Source: Syntrophobacterales bacterium Delta_02 (GTDB lineage: Bacteria > Desulfobacterota > Syntrophorhabdia > Syntrophorhabdales > Syntrophorhabdaceae). From it: DNA of 64,000 bases. Below are positions 34,487 to 44,016 of this stretch, in pieces. The notes beneath the pieces are model-generated. The model ran no database searches, was not told the DNA's origin, and saw only the letters and a list, made by a program, of their open reading frames with translations. The stretch lies in NCBI GenBank assembly GCA_001603955.1, contig LVAA01000035.1, positions 1 to 64,000 on the forward strand. The letters run 5' to 3'. Position 1 is the first letter of the stretch, and each line of letters starts with the position of its first letter. The position numbers and the translations under genes were made by a program.

Positions 34487-35351
34487 CGGCGGGTTCCGAG
34501 GAAACCGCCAGCAGCTCCGCGCAGGCGATGAAGACAAAAACAGAGAAATAGACCCAGAAAAGGAAGGCGATGAAGACGCCATAGGTGCCGAAGAAGGTTG
34601 TGAATCGCCCTATGTAGAGAACGAAGTACTGGAAGAAGTACTTGCCCCCGTGCCACATCGCAGCTCCCAGAACGGATGCGAGCAAAAGCTTTCTTCTGTC
34701 CCGCACGGGCGTTAGGACATAGTAGAGAAACCAGAACATCCCCGCAACCAGAAAGAGATCGAGGACGGAAAAGAACTGCACCACGGAAGCGCGCGTGACG
34801 GCCCCTCCGAAGGCCTTTACCACCTTCACCTGCATCATCACGGAGAAGACATAGCTGAAAAAGATGATGGTCTGAATAAAGGCAAAGGCAAGGGTAAGGA
34901 TGAATTCCTCCTCCTTGCCCTTGATGAACCCCTTCTTCGTCTTGCCGAACATGAGCTGAAAAGAAGGACGCAGGACGGCAAAGAGCCGCGATGTGAACAG
35001 GAGGAGAAAGAGAAGGCCCAGCGGGCCCGAAAGCCTCTTGGACAACGAGATGACGTTTATCTCCTTGAGGACCTTCTTGACGATGACCGCGTTATAAGGA
35101 GCCGGTATGGCCCGGGCGATGTATTTCTCCATCTGAACGCCGGTATGGCCCACATCGATGACATACCCGAGGATGAAAAAGGAGAAGAGCGTGAAAGGTA
35201 TAAATGTGAGCAGCACATAGAAGGCTATGGAAGACACCATGATATTCGCATGGTCCGCCTGGTATTTCTTAAAAACCTTCTTTCCTGTGGCGGCAAAAGA
35301 TCTCGAGACTGCAAGACCCCTGCTGGTCATGTTCCTGACCCGCCTGTTCAT
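34440..35351 (-). CDS. YihY/BrkB-family membrane protein
   Basis: A 303-residue integral membrane protein with about six hydrophobic helices; SSIAFYVLLTFIPFTLFSFFILG and WRKLLLASVLGAAMWHGGKYFF-like stretches match the YihY/BrkB (Virul_fac_BrkB) family, whose molecular role is unknown (once called RNase BN in error). Its 3' end overlaps the polA 3' end by 47 bases, tail to tail. Confidence 0.88.
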   Translation of the reverse strand: MNRRVRNMTSRGLAVSRSFAATGKKVFKKYQADHANIMVSSIAFYVLLTFIPFTLFSFFILGYVIDVGHTGVQMEKYIARAIPAPYNAVIVKKVLKEINVISLSKRLSGPLGLLFLLLFTSRLFAVLRPSFQLMFGKTKKGFIKGKEEEFILTLAFAFIQTIIFFSYVFSVMMQVKVVKAFGGAVTRASVVQFFSVLDLFLVAGMFWFLYYVLTPVRDRRKLLLASVLGAAMWHGGKYFFQYFVLYIGRFTTFFGTYGVFIAFLFWVYFSVFVFIACAELLAVSSEPAVSGPPPNYARFRWKR

Positions 35352-35367
35352 TGAAGCACCGCTGAAA

Positions 35368-35450
35368 CAGGTAATGGGTAATGGGTGATGGGTGATGGGA
35401 AAAGAGGAAGGCGGTTTGTCAATGACCTATGACCCATGACCTATGACCCG
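35368..35450 (+). repeat. Inverted minisatellite element P (7-bp units)
   Basis: Left arm 35368-35399 is GGTAATG/GGTGATG heptads; right arm 35421-35450 is ATGACCT/ATGACCC heptads. One base per heptad mismatches between the arms. It lies between the yihY start and the permease stop, so it is downstream of the permease gene on the minus strand. The adjoining GGATA pentamer run (35455-35475) encodes the last residues and stop of the permease. Confidence 0.8.
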
Positions 35451-35458
35451 GTTCTATC

Positions 35459-36442
35459 CTATCCTATCCTTATCCTCGGATCCGCCACCGCGTAGGAAAC
35501 GTCCGCGACCAGGTTCCCGACCAGCGTCAGGAAGGCGCCGATGACAAGGATCCCCATGATCGTCGGGTAATCCCTGGCCATGACGCTGAAATAGAAGAGC
35601 TGTCCCATGCCGGGGATGGAAAAGATGCTTTCAAAGATGACGCTGCCGCCTATGAGACCGGGGATGGAAAGTCCGAGGATGGTGATGACAGGCAGCAGGG
35701 CGTTGCGCAGGGCGTGCTTTCTTATGACCATGCTCTCGGGAAGCCCCTTGGCGTATGCGGTGGTAATGTATTCCTGTCTCAGGACCTCGAGGAGACTGCT
35801 CTTCATGTACCGCGAGATACCCGCGAGACTGCCCACCGCGGAGATGCAGACGGGCAGCACGAGGTGCCTCGTCACGTCGAAGACCTTCTCGAGGATATTC
35901 ATCTCCCCGAAGTCGTAGGACTTGATGCCCGACACGGGAAGGACCTCCAGGTAGACCCCGAAAAAAATCATGGCGAGCAGCGCCACCCAGAAGGTCGGCG
36001 CGGCATACCCGGCAAACACGAAGGAGGTCAGGAACCTGTCCAGGAACGTATCCTTGTAGCGGGCGCAATAGATGCCTATGGGTATGCCGAAAATGAAGAT
36101 AAGCCCCATCGAGAGGAGATTGATGAGTATGGTGATGGGCAATCTCTCCTTGATCTTGTCGATGACGGGGCGCCTGTCCGTGGCGAAGGATATGCCGAAA
36201 TCGAGACGCACGATCCTCTTGAGCCATGTCCAGTACTGGACATAAAGCGGTTTGTCGAGGCCGTAGAAGGAGCGGATACGCTCCCGCGCCTCCTTGGTGA
36301 TCTTCGGGTTCATCTCGGCCTCAAGCGCCCCCGGCTCCCCGGGCACCAGATGGATCACGGCAAAGGAGATAAGGGTGATCCCGAAGACCATGGGAATCAT
36401 GAAAAAGAGGCGCTTAAGGAGATACCGCAGCATTCGATCCAT
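35459..36442 (-). CDS. ABC transporter permease (DppB/OppB type)
   Basis: A 327-residue binding-protein-dependent permease: [24 protein letters not shown] start, [15 protein letters not shown] loop, and the EAA-like cytoplasmic loop [34 protein letters not shown]. Six membrane spans. It follows the substrate-binding gene with a 29-base overlap. The partner DppC-type permease and ATPases that normally follow are missing. The C-terminus RIRIG and stop fall in a GGATA pentamer tract. Confidence 0.92.
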   Translation of the reverse strand: MDRMLRYLLKRLFFMIPMVFGITLISFAVIHLVPGEPGALEAEMNPKITKEARERIRSFYGLDKPLYVQYWTWLKRIVRLDFGISFATDRRPVIDKIKERLPITILINLLSMGLIFIFGIPIGIYCARYKDTFLDRFLTSFVFAGYAAPTFWVALLAMIFFGVYLEVLPVSGIKSYDFGEMNILEKVFDVTRHLVLPVCISAVGSLAGISRYMKSSLLEVLRQEYITTAYAKGLPESMVIRKHALRNALLPVITILGLSIPGLIGGSVIFESIFSIPGMGQLFYFSVMARDYPTIMGILVIGAFLTLVGNLVADVSYAVADPRIRIG

Positions 36443-38060
36443 ACCTCATCTGGTTTTCCGGCACGTACCATTTGATGAAATTGTACATTATGCCCGCCGG
36501 CGCTGACTCCACCGCCTTGAAGCGCTTGTGGAGGGCCACCGTGCTGTAAGGGACAAAAAGAAACGTGTATGGCTGTTCCTCGGCAAGGACCTCCTGAAGG
36601 CGGTCAAGGTATTTCTTCCTTTCCGCACGGTCGAGAGTGTGACGCGCCTTGATGAGCAACTCGTCGGCTTCCCTGTTCTCGAACCCGATGAAGTTCAACT
36701 CCTTAGGCCCCTGTTTCGAGGAATGCCATATATCGAACAGATCGGGGTCGTTGGGCACCGTCCAGCCGAGGAGGACCGCCTCAAAACTCCTTTTGTCGAT
36801 GAAGTCGTTGATGAGCGTCGCCCATTCGAGAACACGTATCTTCATCGTGATGCCGATGGCCGAGAGCCTGCGCTGGATAAGTTCCGCGCTCTGTATGCGT
36901 ACCACGTTGCCCTGGTTGACAAGAATGGTGAACTCAAAGGGCCTTCCGCCCTTCCTGAGCGTCCCGTCGGCATCACGTTCGAATCCGGCCTCCTTAAGGA
37001 GAGCAAGGGCCTTCTCGGGACTGTATTCGTACCGCTTCACATTGCCGTCGTATGCCCACATATCGGGTTTGAAAGGACCCGTCGCCTCTATCCCCTGGCC
37101 GAGAAGAATCCCGTCGATGATCTCCTGCTTGTTGATGGCATGGGCCATGGCCTGGCGGACCCTCCTGTCCCGGAAGAAATCGTGGCGCAGGTTGTAGCCG
37201 ATGTAGGTATAGGCAAAAGCGAGGTATTTGAACCTGTTGAATTCCCGCTTGAACGCCGGGTAATCGGTCTGCTTGACATACTGCAGCGGTGTCAGGCCCA
37301 TGAGGTCGATGGAGTTGTTCTTGAGCTCGAGGAACATGGTGGCCGTATCGGGGATGATCTTCATCATGTAACGTCCGATGTAGGGCCTTCCTTCGAAGTA
37401 ATCCGGGTTCGCGGTGAGGATGACCCGGTCGCCGGGGACCCATTCGGTGAAGATGTATGGCCCCGTGCCGACAGGCTTTCGCTTGAGAGGCGACATGCTG
37501 ATGTCCTTTCCTTCGAGGAGATGCCTCGGCATGATGGAAGCCGACCAGCTGATAAGGGCCGGGGCGAAGGGCTTGTCGTAGGCAACCCGGAATGTATGGT
37601 CATCGAGGACCTCGGCCTTTCTGACGAGCTTGAAATCACCGGAATAAGGGGTAGGTGTCCGGGGATCGATGGTCACCTGGTATGTATACATCACATCGTG
37701 GGCCGTAAAGGGTTTGCCATCCTGCCATTTCACACCCTTCCTCAGTTTGAAGGTGATGGAAAGGTTGTCTTTCGAGACCTCCCACGACTCGGCGAGATCG
37801 CCGACGATGTTCAGGTCCTTGTCGTACTTGACGAGGCCGTTATAGACATAGGAGGCGATCTCGTGGGACGAAGAATCGTTGGAAAGCATGGGGATCAGAT
37901 TCGAAGGCTCACCTATCGAACCCGTTATCAGCATGTCCCCGTACGCGGGCTTCCCCGGGTCGTCGTAGCGTGCGGCGTCCTTTTTCCTGCCGCAGGAAAG
38001 AAAGAGGCAAAGGCAGACGAAGCACACAAGAATCAGGGTCTTCTTATTCACCATGGGCAC
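36414..38060 (-). CDS. ABC transporter substrate-binding protein, family 5 (peptide type), lipoprotein
   Basis: A 548-residue SBP_bac_5 protein. The N-terminus [23 protein letters not shown] ends in a lipobox-like LSC, so it is likely anchored to a membrane by Cys23. [37 protein letters not shown] and [19 protein letters not shown] are clear family motifs. It should bind peptides, nickel chelates or other oligomers outside the cell. It is first in a two-gene operon with the DppB-type permease. Confidence 0.92.
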   Translation of the reverse strand: MPMVNKKTLILVCFVCLCLFLSCGRKKDAARYDDPGKPAYGDMLITGSIGEPSNLIPMLSNDSSSHEIASYVYNGLVKYDKDLNIVGDLAESWEVSKDNLSITFKLRKGVKWQDGKPFTAHDVMYTYQVTIDPRTPTPYSGDFKLVRKAEVLDDHTFRVAYDKPFAPALISWSASIMPRHLLEGKDISMSPLKRKPVGTGPYIFTEWVPGDRVILTANPDYFEGRPYIGRYMMKIIPDTATMFLELKNNSIDLMGLTPLQYVKQTDYPAFKREFNRFKYLAFAYTYIGYNLRHDFFRDRRVRQAMAHAINKQEIIDGILLGQGIEATGPFKPDMWAYDGNVKRYEYSPEKALALLKEAGFERDADGTLRKGGRPFEFTILVNQGNVVRIQSAELIQRRLSAIGITMKIRVLEWATLINDFIDKRSFEAVLLGWTVPNDPDLFDIWHSSKQGPKELNFIGFENREADELLIKARHTLDRAERKKYLDRLQEVLAEEQPYTFLFVPYSTVALHKRFKAVESAPAGIMYNFIKWYVPENQMRYGSNAAVSP

Positions 38061-38182
38061 AATTGAAGCTAATTCTAGCAGAGACCCCTGTCAAAGTAAA
38101 GAAAGCTGCGGATCACGAAGCACCGAAGTCCGGGCGCGCGAACAGGTGATATCCTTCGGAAGAGACCCGTCCCGTACAGGGG

Positions 38183-38920
38183 CTATTCGTCCTGAAAAAG
38201 ACCGTCCTTGAGCCAGAGATGGTTCAAGTCCCTGCCGTGACGGCCCTCGGTGTGACGCTGCCTGATGGGACCCGCGGGCCTCCCCCCGACCATCACCGAG
38301 GCCCCGACATCTTCGGTGACTATGGACCCGGCCGCCACTATTGCCTCATCTCCTATGGAAACCCCCGAGAGGATTATAGACGCTGTATAGACGACCACAT
38401 GGTTGCCGATGGCAACCTTTCTGTAGGTACGCCTCGTGTGGTCCGATTCGCTGTGGGAATGGGTGAATACCTGCACGTTCTCGGCGAGACCGGTGCTGTT
38501 CCCGATGGTGATGCCGCCCTTGGAATCGAGGTACACCCCGCGGTTCAGGAAGACATCATCGCCCACCTCGATGCCCTGGCCGAAGTTGAAACGCACGTTC
38601 TCCTCGGCGATAAAGTTCTTCCCGCACTTCCTGAAAAGCGCCTTCGCTATGATCCGCCGAAAGGGGATGGAAAAGCCGGCATTGAGACAGACAGGGCTCT
38701 TGTCAAGTGCGTCCCAGAGGAAATGGAGGAACCGCTGGCTTTCCGTAAAGCCAAAGTCGTCGACTCTGGGGAGAAAGTCGCTGTAGAGCCTAAGCTCCCG
38801 CAGGTTCTCCACCGGATACCCGGCGATGCCGGTCAGCCACAGGATATCGGCGACACCCTTCCCGTTGAGCCCCGAGGCAATGATCTTTTCCGCCTTTTCA
38901 AGTTTTTCCGCAGTGTTCAT
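38183..38920 (-). CDS. Left-handed beta-helix acyltransferase (hexapeptide-repeat type)
   Basis: A 245-residue protein with a helical N-terminal third and a LbH C-terminal part: VRFNFGQGIEVGDDVFLNRGVYLD, ITIGNSTGLAENVQVFTHSHSESDHTRR, VAIGNHVVVYTASIILSGVSIGDEAIVAAGSIVTEDV. The His-containing loop FTHSHSESD fits a CoA-dependent O- or N-acetyltransferase active site. The substrate is unknown. The unusual extra N-terminal helical domain (about 100 residues) is not recognised. Confidence 0.85.
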   Translation of the reverse strand: MNTAEKLEKAEKIIASGLNGKGVADILWLTGIAGYPVENLRELRLYSDFLPRVDDFGFTESQRFLHFLWDALDKSPVCLNAGFSIPFRRIIAKALFRKCGKNFIAEENVRFNFGQGIEVGDDVFLNRGVYLDSKGGITIGNSTGLAENVQVFTHSHSESDHTRRTYRKVAIGNHVVVYTASIILSGVSIGDEAIVAAGSIVTEDVGASVMVGGRPAGPIRQRHTEGRHGRDLNHLWLKDGLFQDE

Positions 38921-39080
38921 GGATCACCCGGTACCTGAATTAGTTGAAAACATGAAGTGAATCCTATATAACATCACGGGGCCTGTCAACGGCAAAGTTA
39001 TATCCATGCCCCCGCCGGGTACCTGACAGGCAAGATCCGTTGTAAATGCGCTGTGACAAGAGGATTGGAGCATTATTCAT

Positions 39081-40025
39081 ATGTACATAAATGCAATCTC
39101 ACACTACCTTCCGAGCACGATCGTCGGCAACGGGCACTATACACGGCTCAACGGGCTTTCCGACGACTGGATATTCAGAAGGTCGGGCATCCGGCAGAGG
39201 ACGAGGGCCACGGATGGCGAGAACACCAACACCATGGCCATCGATGCGATAACGCCGCTGATCGGCAAGCTTCCCTATCAGATCGCCGATGTCGACCTCA
39301 TCGTGGGAGCGACATACACGCCGTACGATACGGTAGGCACCCTTGCCCATGCCATACAGGGCCACTTCAACATACCCCGGGCCGCAGCCGTGACGATCAC
39401 CTCGGCGTGCTCATCCTTCGTGAACGCCGTCGAGATCGTCGAGGGATATTTTGCGACGGGAAAGGCGACAAAGGCTCTCGTCATCGCCTCGGAGCACAAT
39501 CTCGCGTACACCGATGACACCGACCAGGTATCGGGTCATCTGTGGGGGGACGGCGCCGGCTGCATCTTCGTCTCCGCGGGCAGATACTCTTCCGAAGACA
39601 TCGAGATAGTAGACGTCCATACGTCGGGCCTCGGCCACATCGGAAAAGGCGTGTCAGGCGTGTACCTCAGGCCTTCGAACGGGGGGCTCACCATGCCACA
39701 CGGACGGGACATCTTCATGCACGCCTGCAATTTCATGGCGACCGAGGCGCAGGACATAGTGGAAAAGAACAGGTACATTCTGGACGATGTGGACTACCTC
39801 GTCCCCCACCAGGCGAATGCCCGGATCATCGACCATGTCGCGAAGACGCTCGGTGTCGACAATTCGAAGGTGATATCCAACATAGAGGACACGGGGAATA
39901 CAGGCTGCGCAAGCACCGTCATCTGCCTTTCACAGAATTGGGAACGGTTCATGAAAGACGACCTCATACTCGTGACCGTCTTCGGCGGAGGATATTCCAG
40001 CGGCTCGATGCTGCTCAGGAAATAA
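39081..40025 (+). CDS. 3-oxoacyl-ACP synthase III family protein (FabH-like)
   Basis: A 314-residue thiolase-fold enzyme with the Cys-His-Asn triad: Cys110 (TSACSSFVNA), His243 (VPHQANARI) and the Asn in EDTGNTGCAS. It begins MYINAISHYLPSTIVGNGHY and keeps the WFRRSGIRQR-like ILRRSGIRQR equivalent. It is not in a fab operon, and the interior motif GHLWGDGAGCIFVS is typical for FabH-like synthases of secondary metabolism or 2-alkyl groups. The precise condensation is unknown. Confidence 0.85.
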   Translation: MYINAISHYLPSTIVGNGHYTRLNGLSDDWIFRRSGIRQRTRATDGENTNTMAIDAITPLIGKLPYQIADVDLIVGATYTPYDTVGTLAHAIQGHFNIPRAAAVTITSACSSFVNAVEIVEGYFATGKATKALVIASEHNLAYTDDTDQVSGHLWGDGAGCIFVSAGRYSSEDIEIVDVHTSGLGHIGKGVSGVYLRPSNGGLTMPHGRDIFMHACNFMATEAQDIVEKNRYILDDVDYLVPHQANARIIDHVAKTLGVDNSKVISNIEDTGNTGCASTVICLSQNWERFMKDDLILVTVFGGGYSSGSMLLRK

Positions 40026-40029
40026 AGAC

Positions 40030-40147
40030 GGTTTCAGGTTTCAGGTTTCAGGTTTCAGGCAAAACATCTCCGGAAATTGGCCCGCGTTCCACCTCTCTCG
40101 TTCCTTTGTTTCTTTGGCTTTTAACCTGGAACTTGAAACCTGAAACC
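40030..40147 (+). repeat. Inverted minisatellite element H (7-bp units)
   Basis: Left arm 40030-40059 is four near-perfect GGTTTCA heptads preceded by AAAGAC; right arm 40125-40147 is CCTGGAACTTGAAACC-type, followed by GTCTTTC. It starts 5 bases after the FabH-like stop. A further tandem TCCCGTCTTCTA repeat follows at 40148-40180. Confidence 0.87.
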
Positions 40148-40218
40148 GTCTTTCTATCCCGTCTTCTATCCCGTCTTCTATATTGACACCCGGGTGACCT
40201 TCGTTGCATAATGGAAAT

Positions 40219-40779
40219 ATGGAACTATTGAAAGCGATCCATGAAAGACGGAGCGTAAGAAAATACAAGAACGATCCGGTGCCCGAGGAGATACTCACGG
40301 AGATACTCGAGGCGGCCCGGCGCTCGCCTTCCTGGGCCAACACCCAGGTGTGGCGTTTCATAGTGGTCAAGGACCGGAAGGTCAAGGAAGGTCTCCTCGA
40401 TTGCCTCGGCCCGACCAACCCCGCGCGGGCGGCTATCGTGGAGGCGCCCGTTGTCATCTGCGTCGCCGCAAAGAGAGGCGTTTCCGGCTGTCACAAGGGA
40501 ACACCGGCAACCGACAAGGGTGATTGGTTCATGTTCGACGCTGGCATCGCCATGGAACACATCGTTCTCGCGGCATGGAACTTCGGCCTTGGCACCGTCC
40601 ACGTGGGAAGTTTCGACGCGAAAAAGGCGGAGTACGTTTTGAAGATCCCCGAAGGATATTCCATCACCGAGATGGCCCCGCTCGGCTATTTCGACGAGAC
40701 CCCCCGCGAGACCCCCCGCAAACCCCTCGCCGAACTGGTCTTCCTCAACACCTTCGGCGAACCTTACAAAAACCGTTAA
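40219..40779 (+). CDS. Nitroreductase family protein
   Basis: A 186-residue FMN-dependent oxidoreductase: MELLKAIHERRSVRKYKNDPVP is the typical N-terminus with FMN phosphate contacts (RRSVRKY), then SPSWANTQVWRFIVV, MEHIVLAAWNFGLGTVHVG and MAPLGYFDE. The start at ATG 40219 is preferred over TTG 40204. It could reduce nitro compounds, quinones or enoates. Repeat element I begins inside its last codons and overlaps the stop. Confidence 0.88.
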   Translation: MELLKAIHERRSVRKYKNDPVPEEILTEILEAARRSPSWANTQVWRFIVVKDRKVKEGLLDCLGPTNPARAAIVEAPVVICVAAKRGVSGCHKGTPATDKGDWFMFDAGIAMEHIVLAAWNFGLGTVHVGSFDAKKAEYVLKIPEGYSITEMAPLGYFDETPRETPRKPLAELVFLNTFGEPYKNR

Positions 40780-40921
40780 AACCGCTCGAGCCGCTTGAGC
40801 CGCTTGAGCCGCTTGAACGTTAAGAATAAAACTGCAGAGGCTTTTCGGGCGAACAAATAACAGGGAACGGGTATTTCCTTTCCCAACGCTCAAACGGTTC
40901 AAGCGGCTCAAGCGGTCTTTT
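40770..40921 (+). repeat. Inverted minisatellite element I (9-bp units)
   Basis: Left arm 40770-40822 has five CGCTTGAGC-type units and contains the nitroreductase stop; right arm 40885-40921 is AACGCTCAAACGGTTCAAG..., ending GGTCTTTTCC. It lies between convergent genes. Confidence 0.87.
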
Positions 40922-40928
40922 CCTGTCT

Positions 40929-41309
40929 TTACCCGTATCCCAGCTCCGCCAGTCTTTCTTCGGTCATGCCTATGTAGTGGGCCACTTCGTGGACGACGGT
41001 GATCTCTATCTCTTCTTCCAGTTCTTCCCGGGTCTCGCACATCTCCTCCAGGGGCTCCTGAAAGAGATAGATCATGTCGGGATAGAGAGGAGGGATCGTC
41101 GCGGAACGCTCGATGAGGGGAACACCCTGGAAAAGACCCAGGGGACAGTCATCGTGGTGTATCCCCATCTCCCGCATCATCGCCGGCGAGGGACGTTTTT
41201 TCACCGTTATGACAATGTTGTCCAGGTACTGGCGGATATCGGGGGGGATCCTCTCTATCGCCCGGGCAACGACACGATCGAATTGAGCTTCACTGAGCCT
41301 GACGGGCAC
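40929..41309 (-). CDS. Zincin-like metallopeptidase family protein
   Basis: A 126-residue protein with the motif VVHEVAHYIGM (HExxH, with downstream acidic residue E in MTEERL), in the PF06262 zincin-like group. FDRVVARAIERIPPDIRQYLDNI is the usual N-terminal region. The proteolytic activity of the family is not well established. Confidence 0.85.
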   Translation of the reverse strand: MPVRLSEAQFDRVVARAIERIPPDIRQYLDNIVITVKKRPSPAMMREMGIHHDDCPLGLFQGVPLIERSATIPPLYPDMIYLFQEPLEEMCETREELEEEIEITVVHEVAHYIGMTEERLAELGYG

Positions 41310-41345
41310 GGGCTCCCTCCCTGAGCAAGCATTGAACGGACGCGA

Positions 41346-42179
41346 TCAATCGAGGCTGCGCTCCCGCGAGTCGCGAAGGCCCTCGAGTACGGCGACGAAC
41401 TCGCTGAGGATTATCGCCGTCGCCCCCCACACCTTGTGTCCCTGGACACCGAAATAGGGGATGCGCCTCATGGCCCCCTCTATGAACCATTCCTCGACGG
41501 CGACATTCTTTTCGTCAAGGAAATGGGAAACAGGCACTTCAAGGACCTGCGAGACCTCGATGGCCTGGGGAATGAAAGAAGGCCGGTAGGGCTGGTAAGC
41601 GACAAAGGGATGAACGCAGAAATTGCTCGGTTCTATATACAGGGGTGTCAGCGCGCCCACGATCCGCATGTCGTCAGTGCAAACCCCCAGTTCTTCACAG
41701 GCCTCACGAAGAGCGGTGCGGGAAAGGGAGTCATCCTGCGGCTCACGCGCCCCCCCGGGAAAACTGACCTGTCCCTTGTGAACCGCGACATTCTGCGTGC
41801 GGACCGTGAGGGGAATGACAAGCTCGTCGTCTTCCCCGGGGTACAGGAGGAGGAGGACCGCTCCCGCGAAAGGCTGGCCTTTCCCGGGAGGCGGTACGAA
41901 CGCCCGGTGTGACGGCGACATGCGCCGCTGGGCGTCGTAACCCGGCAGGGTCATCTTCAGCGCCCGCTCTATCTCGTCCGGTGTGAATCTATCTCCGATA
42001 ATGTCCTCGCAAAGAATACCGCCGTCACGGAGAACCCGCCCGAATGCAGACATCCCGCCAGGTTCGTCTGCGGGATACGCATCACCTGCGGGTCCGCTCC
42101 CGCCGGAGGGCCGCTCCCCCGAATCGCGGAAGCGTAGTACCTGTTTCTTGCCGGGTTTGAAAATGGCCGTGACAGGCAT
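41346..42179 (-). CDS. NUDIX hydrolase, CoA pyrophosphatase-like
   Basis: The NUDIX box GGAREPQDDSLSRTALREAC plus EELGV follows KGQVSFPGG, the pattern of the NudL/YeaB CoA pyrophosphatase group, which cleaves CoA to phosphopantetheine and 3',5'-ADP. The body from about residue 75 (LPGYDAQRRMSPSHRAFV) fits the family; the first 40 residues are Gly/Pro-rich and unusual, so Met43 (42053) may be the true start. Total length from 42179 is 277 residues. Confidence 0.82.
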   Translation of the reverse strand: MPVTAIFKPGKKQVLRFRDSGERPSGGSGPAGDAYPADEPGGMSAFGRVLRDGGILCEDIIGDRFTPDEIERALKMTLPGYDAQRRMSPSHRAFVPPPGKGQPFAGAVLLLLYPGEDDELVIPLTVRTQNVAVHKGQVSFPGGAREPQDDSLSRTALREACEELGVCTDDMRIVGALTPLYIEPSNFCVHPFVAYQPYRPSFIPQAIEVSQVLEVPVSHFLDEKNVAVEEWFIEGAMRRIPYFGVQGHKVWGATAIILSEFVAVLEGLRDSRERSLD

Positions 42180-42230
42180 GCCTTCCGCCTGTCCCGTTCC
42201 GGTCTTTCGACCCGACCAAACCGGGTCGAT

Positions 42231-42524
42231 CTACAACACCCCGATACCCATGCCCACCACGCCGGGTCCGGAATCGTACGCCTCCGTCATTGACCTCGAG
42301 TCGTCCTCGATCTCGTTCTCGAGGCGCAGGGTCACCTTCTTTATCTCACCGAGGATCCTCATCCCCGTCTTGAAGGGGTCCTTCGCGGATATGATCTGCC
42401 CTTTCGCCATTTCTTCAAGCGCCAGCAGTGCTGCCATGAAGTTCTTGTCTACGGCTGAACTCTTTGCCGTTGACGTCTTTTTCCTGGTGACCTTGCTTTT
42501 TCCCTTCGGTTTCATCACCGCCAT
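42231..42524 (-). CDS. Hypothetical protein with basic N-terminus (97 aa)
   Basis: A lysine-rich tail (MAVMKPKGKSKVTRKKTSTAK) precedes a helical middle (NFMAALLALEEMAKGQIISA...ILGEIKKVTLRLENEIED) and a Gly-rich end. It may bind nucleic acid or acidic partners through its tail. Not recognised. It lies 51 bases upstream of the NUDIX gene on the same strand, with GGAGGTG before its ATG. Confidence 0.6.
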   Translation of the reverse strand: MAVMKPKGKSKVTRKKTSTAKSSAVDKNFMAALLALEEMAKGQIISAKDPFKTGMRILGEIKKVTLRLENEIEDDSRSMTEAYDSGPGVVGMGIGVL

Positions 42525-42663
42525 ACAACACCTCCTGACTAGGTTAGGCGTCCAATCACCGCATAAGCCCGGAGCTTGCCTTCACCGGGCGCGACCTCCC
42601 GCAACCCCAAGAAACATCCATATCTCAATTATATTGCTATTACGCGGTTCGTCAAGCAAAGAA

Positions 42664-42840
42664 CCGTCGCAGGTCGCAGGCTAAAGACCGTCACAAGCCA
42701 CAGGTCTCACGTCACACGTTTAAAACCCAACAAGAACCCGCTATATGGCTCAACAATCATGTTGACAGCCCATCCCCTTCCACGGTCTTTTTTTTTGGCG
42801 ACCTGTGACGTGCGACGGGCTAAGCCCTTGGGCTTGTGAC
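42664..42840 (+). repeat. Inverted minisatellite element J (7-bp units)
   Basis: Left arm 42664-42720 has heptads CGTCGCA, GGTCGCA, CGTCACA, GGTCTCA; right arm 42798-42840 has TGCGACG, TGTGACG and GGCGACC units with an inner GGCTAAGCCCTTGGGCTT. The spacer ends GGTCTTTTTTTTT. Unit type resembles element D. Confidence 0.82.
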
Positions 42841-42845
42841 GATGT

Positions 42846-43340
42846 TCATCCCGCGACGAGCACCTGCCAGATGAAGGCACCTATCATAAGCGAGGCAACG
42901 ATGATCTTGAAAAGGCTCCCTGATAGAAAACCGATGAAGGTGCCCCAACCGGACAGCCAGGCCTCGCGGTGCGACCTCCCTGCCAGAAGCTCTCCCGCGA
43001 CGGCCCCGATAATGGGACCGATGATGATTCCTGGCAAGCCGGCGACAACGGCCCCGAAGACGGCACCCAGCACCGCACCCCAGAAACCGTAACGCGACGC
43101 GCCGTAACGCTTCGCTCCGATAGATCCGGCGTAAAGATCGACAAGCAGGGTGATGCCCGTGACCACACCCCAAACGATGACACTGAGAAGACCGTACGCC
43201 TTCCACCCGGAGATGAAACCGTAAAAAATGAGACATGCGTATATAAGCGGTACTCCGGGAAGCACGGGAAGAAACGTCCCGGCAAGACCGGCAAGCATAA
43301 CTATCACCGTGAAGGCAATCCAGAATGTCTCCATAATCAA
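42846..43340 (-). CDS. DUF456 domain membrane protein
   Basis: A 164-residue protein almost wholly of membrane helices. VMLAGLAGTFLPVLPGVPLIYA, VDLYAGSIGAKRYGASRYGFWGA and GLPGIIIGPIIGAVAGELLAGRS match DUF456, a small-membrane-protein family of unknown function. Glycine-zipper spacing is strong. Confidence 0.88.
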   Translation of the reverse strand: MIMETFWIAFTVIVMLAGLAGTFLPVLPGVPLIYACLIFYGFISGWKAYGLLSVIVWGVVTGITLLVDLYAGSIGAKRYGASRYGFWGAVLGAVFGAVVAGLPGIIIGPIIGAVAGELLAGRSHREAWLSGWGTFIGFLSGSLFKIIVASLMIGAFIWQVLVAG

Positions 43341-43353
43341 GAATAACCCTGAA

Positions 43354-43443
43354 CGGTTTCAGGTTTCAACTTCCACGGGAAAAGGCGGTTTCAGGTTTCA
43401 GGAAAAAGACAAAAACAGTGTAAGGCTTGAAACCTGAAACCGC
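43354..43443 (+). repeat. Minisatellite element K (7-bp units, two left arms)
   Basis: GGTTTCAGGTTTCA occurs twice (about 43356-43369 and 43388-43402) and is matched by TTGAAACCTGAAACC (43428-43442) followed by GCCTTTTC. It lies between the divergent DUF456 and nrfH genes, upstream of both. Confidence 0.78.
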
Positions 43444-43518
43444 CTTTTCGATTGACGGCGATATACCTCCATAATAAACTGTTTTCATATTCCAAGAACA
43501 GGGTCGAGGAAAAAAGGG

Positions 43519-44016
43519 ATGCCCCGGAGAGACAAAGACAGCGCCGATTTTGATTCCGTCATAAAGAGACACGTCTGGAGACTCGTCGGAATGGGAGCCT
43601 GTCTCGGCGCCGTCGTCATGGTGGTCATCTTCTCGGGTTATCATTTCGGAGGTTTCTCCTACTTCTGCGGCTCCTGCCACAGCATGGAGAACAATTATTT
43701 CGCGTGGAAGGCCTCCAGGCATAAGCAGTTCGCCTGCATCGAGTGCCACATGCCCCGCGACAACCTGGCGTACGCCGTCGCCTACAAGACCTATGCGGGC
43801 CTCCGCGACGTGGTGGGTGAAACGATGCGGACATATCCCTTCACCATCAAGCTCACGGAACACGCTCGGACAATAGCAAACTCCAACTGCCTGAGGTGCC
43901 ACTTCTCGACCGTCGAGAACACGCCCATGGCAAAGGGCAACCCTCAGTGCATGAAGTGTCACAGGTTTCTCGTCCATGGAAGACCCATGGAGCAGGGAGG
44001 GAACAGGTTTGAATAG
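43519..44016 (+). CDS. nrfH: Cytochrome c nitrite reductase small subunit
   Basis: A 165-residue membrane-anchored tetraheme NapC/NirT-type cytochrome: one N-terminal span (GMGACLGAVVMVVIFSGYHF) and four heme sites, CGSCHSM, CIECHMP, CLRCHFS and CMKCHRF. NrfH takes electrons from menaquinol and hands them to NrfA. It is directly upstream of nrfA with overlapping ends. Confidence 0.93.
   Translation: MPRRDKDSADFDSVIKRHVWRLVGMGACLGAVVMVVIFSGYHFGGFSYFCGSCHSMENNYFAWKASRHKQFACIECHMPRDNLAYAVAYKTYAGLRDVVGETMRTYPFTIKLTEHARTIANSNCLRCHFSTVENTPMAKGNPQCMKCHRFLVHGRPMEQGGNRFE

Noticed and set aside
40030-40180. Insertion-sequence ends suggested by inverted arms
   Set aside because: The arms flank a short non-coding spacer with no transposase, and unit sequence differs between loci.
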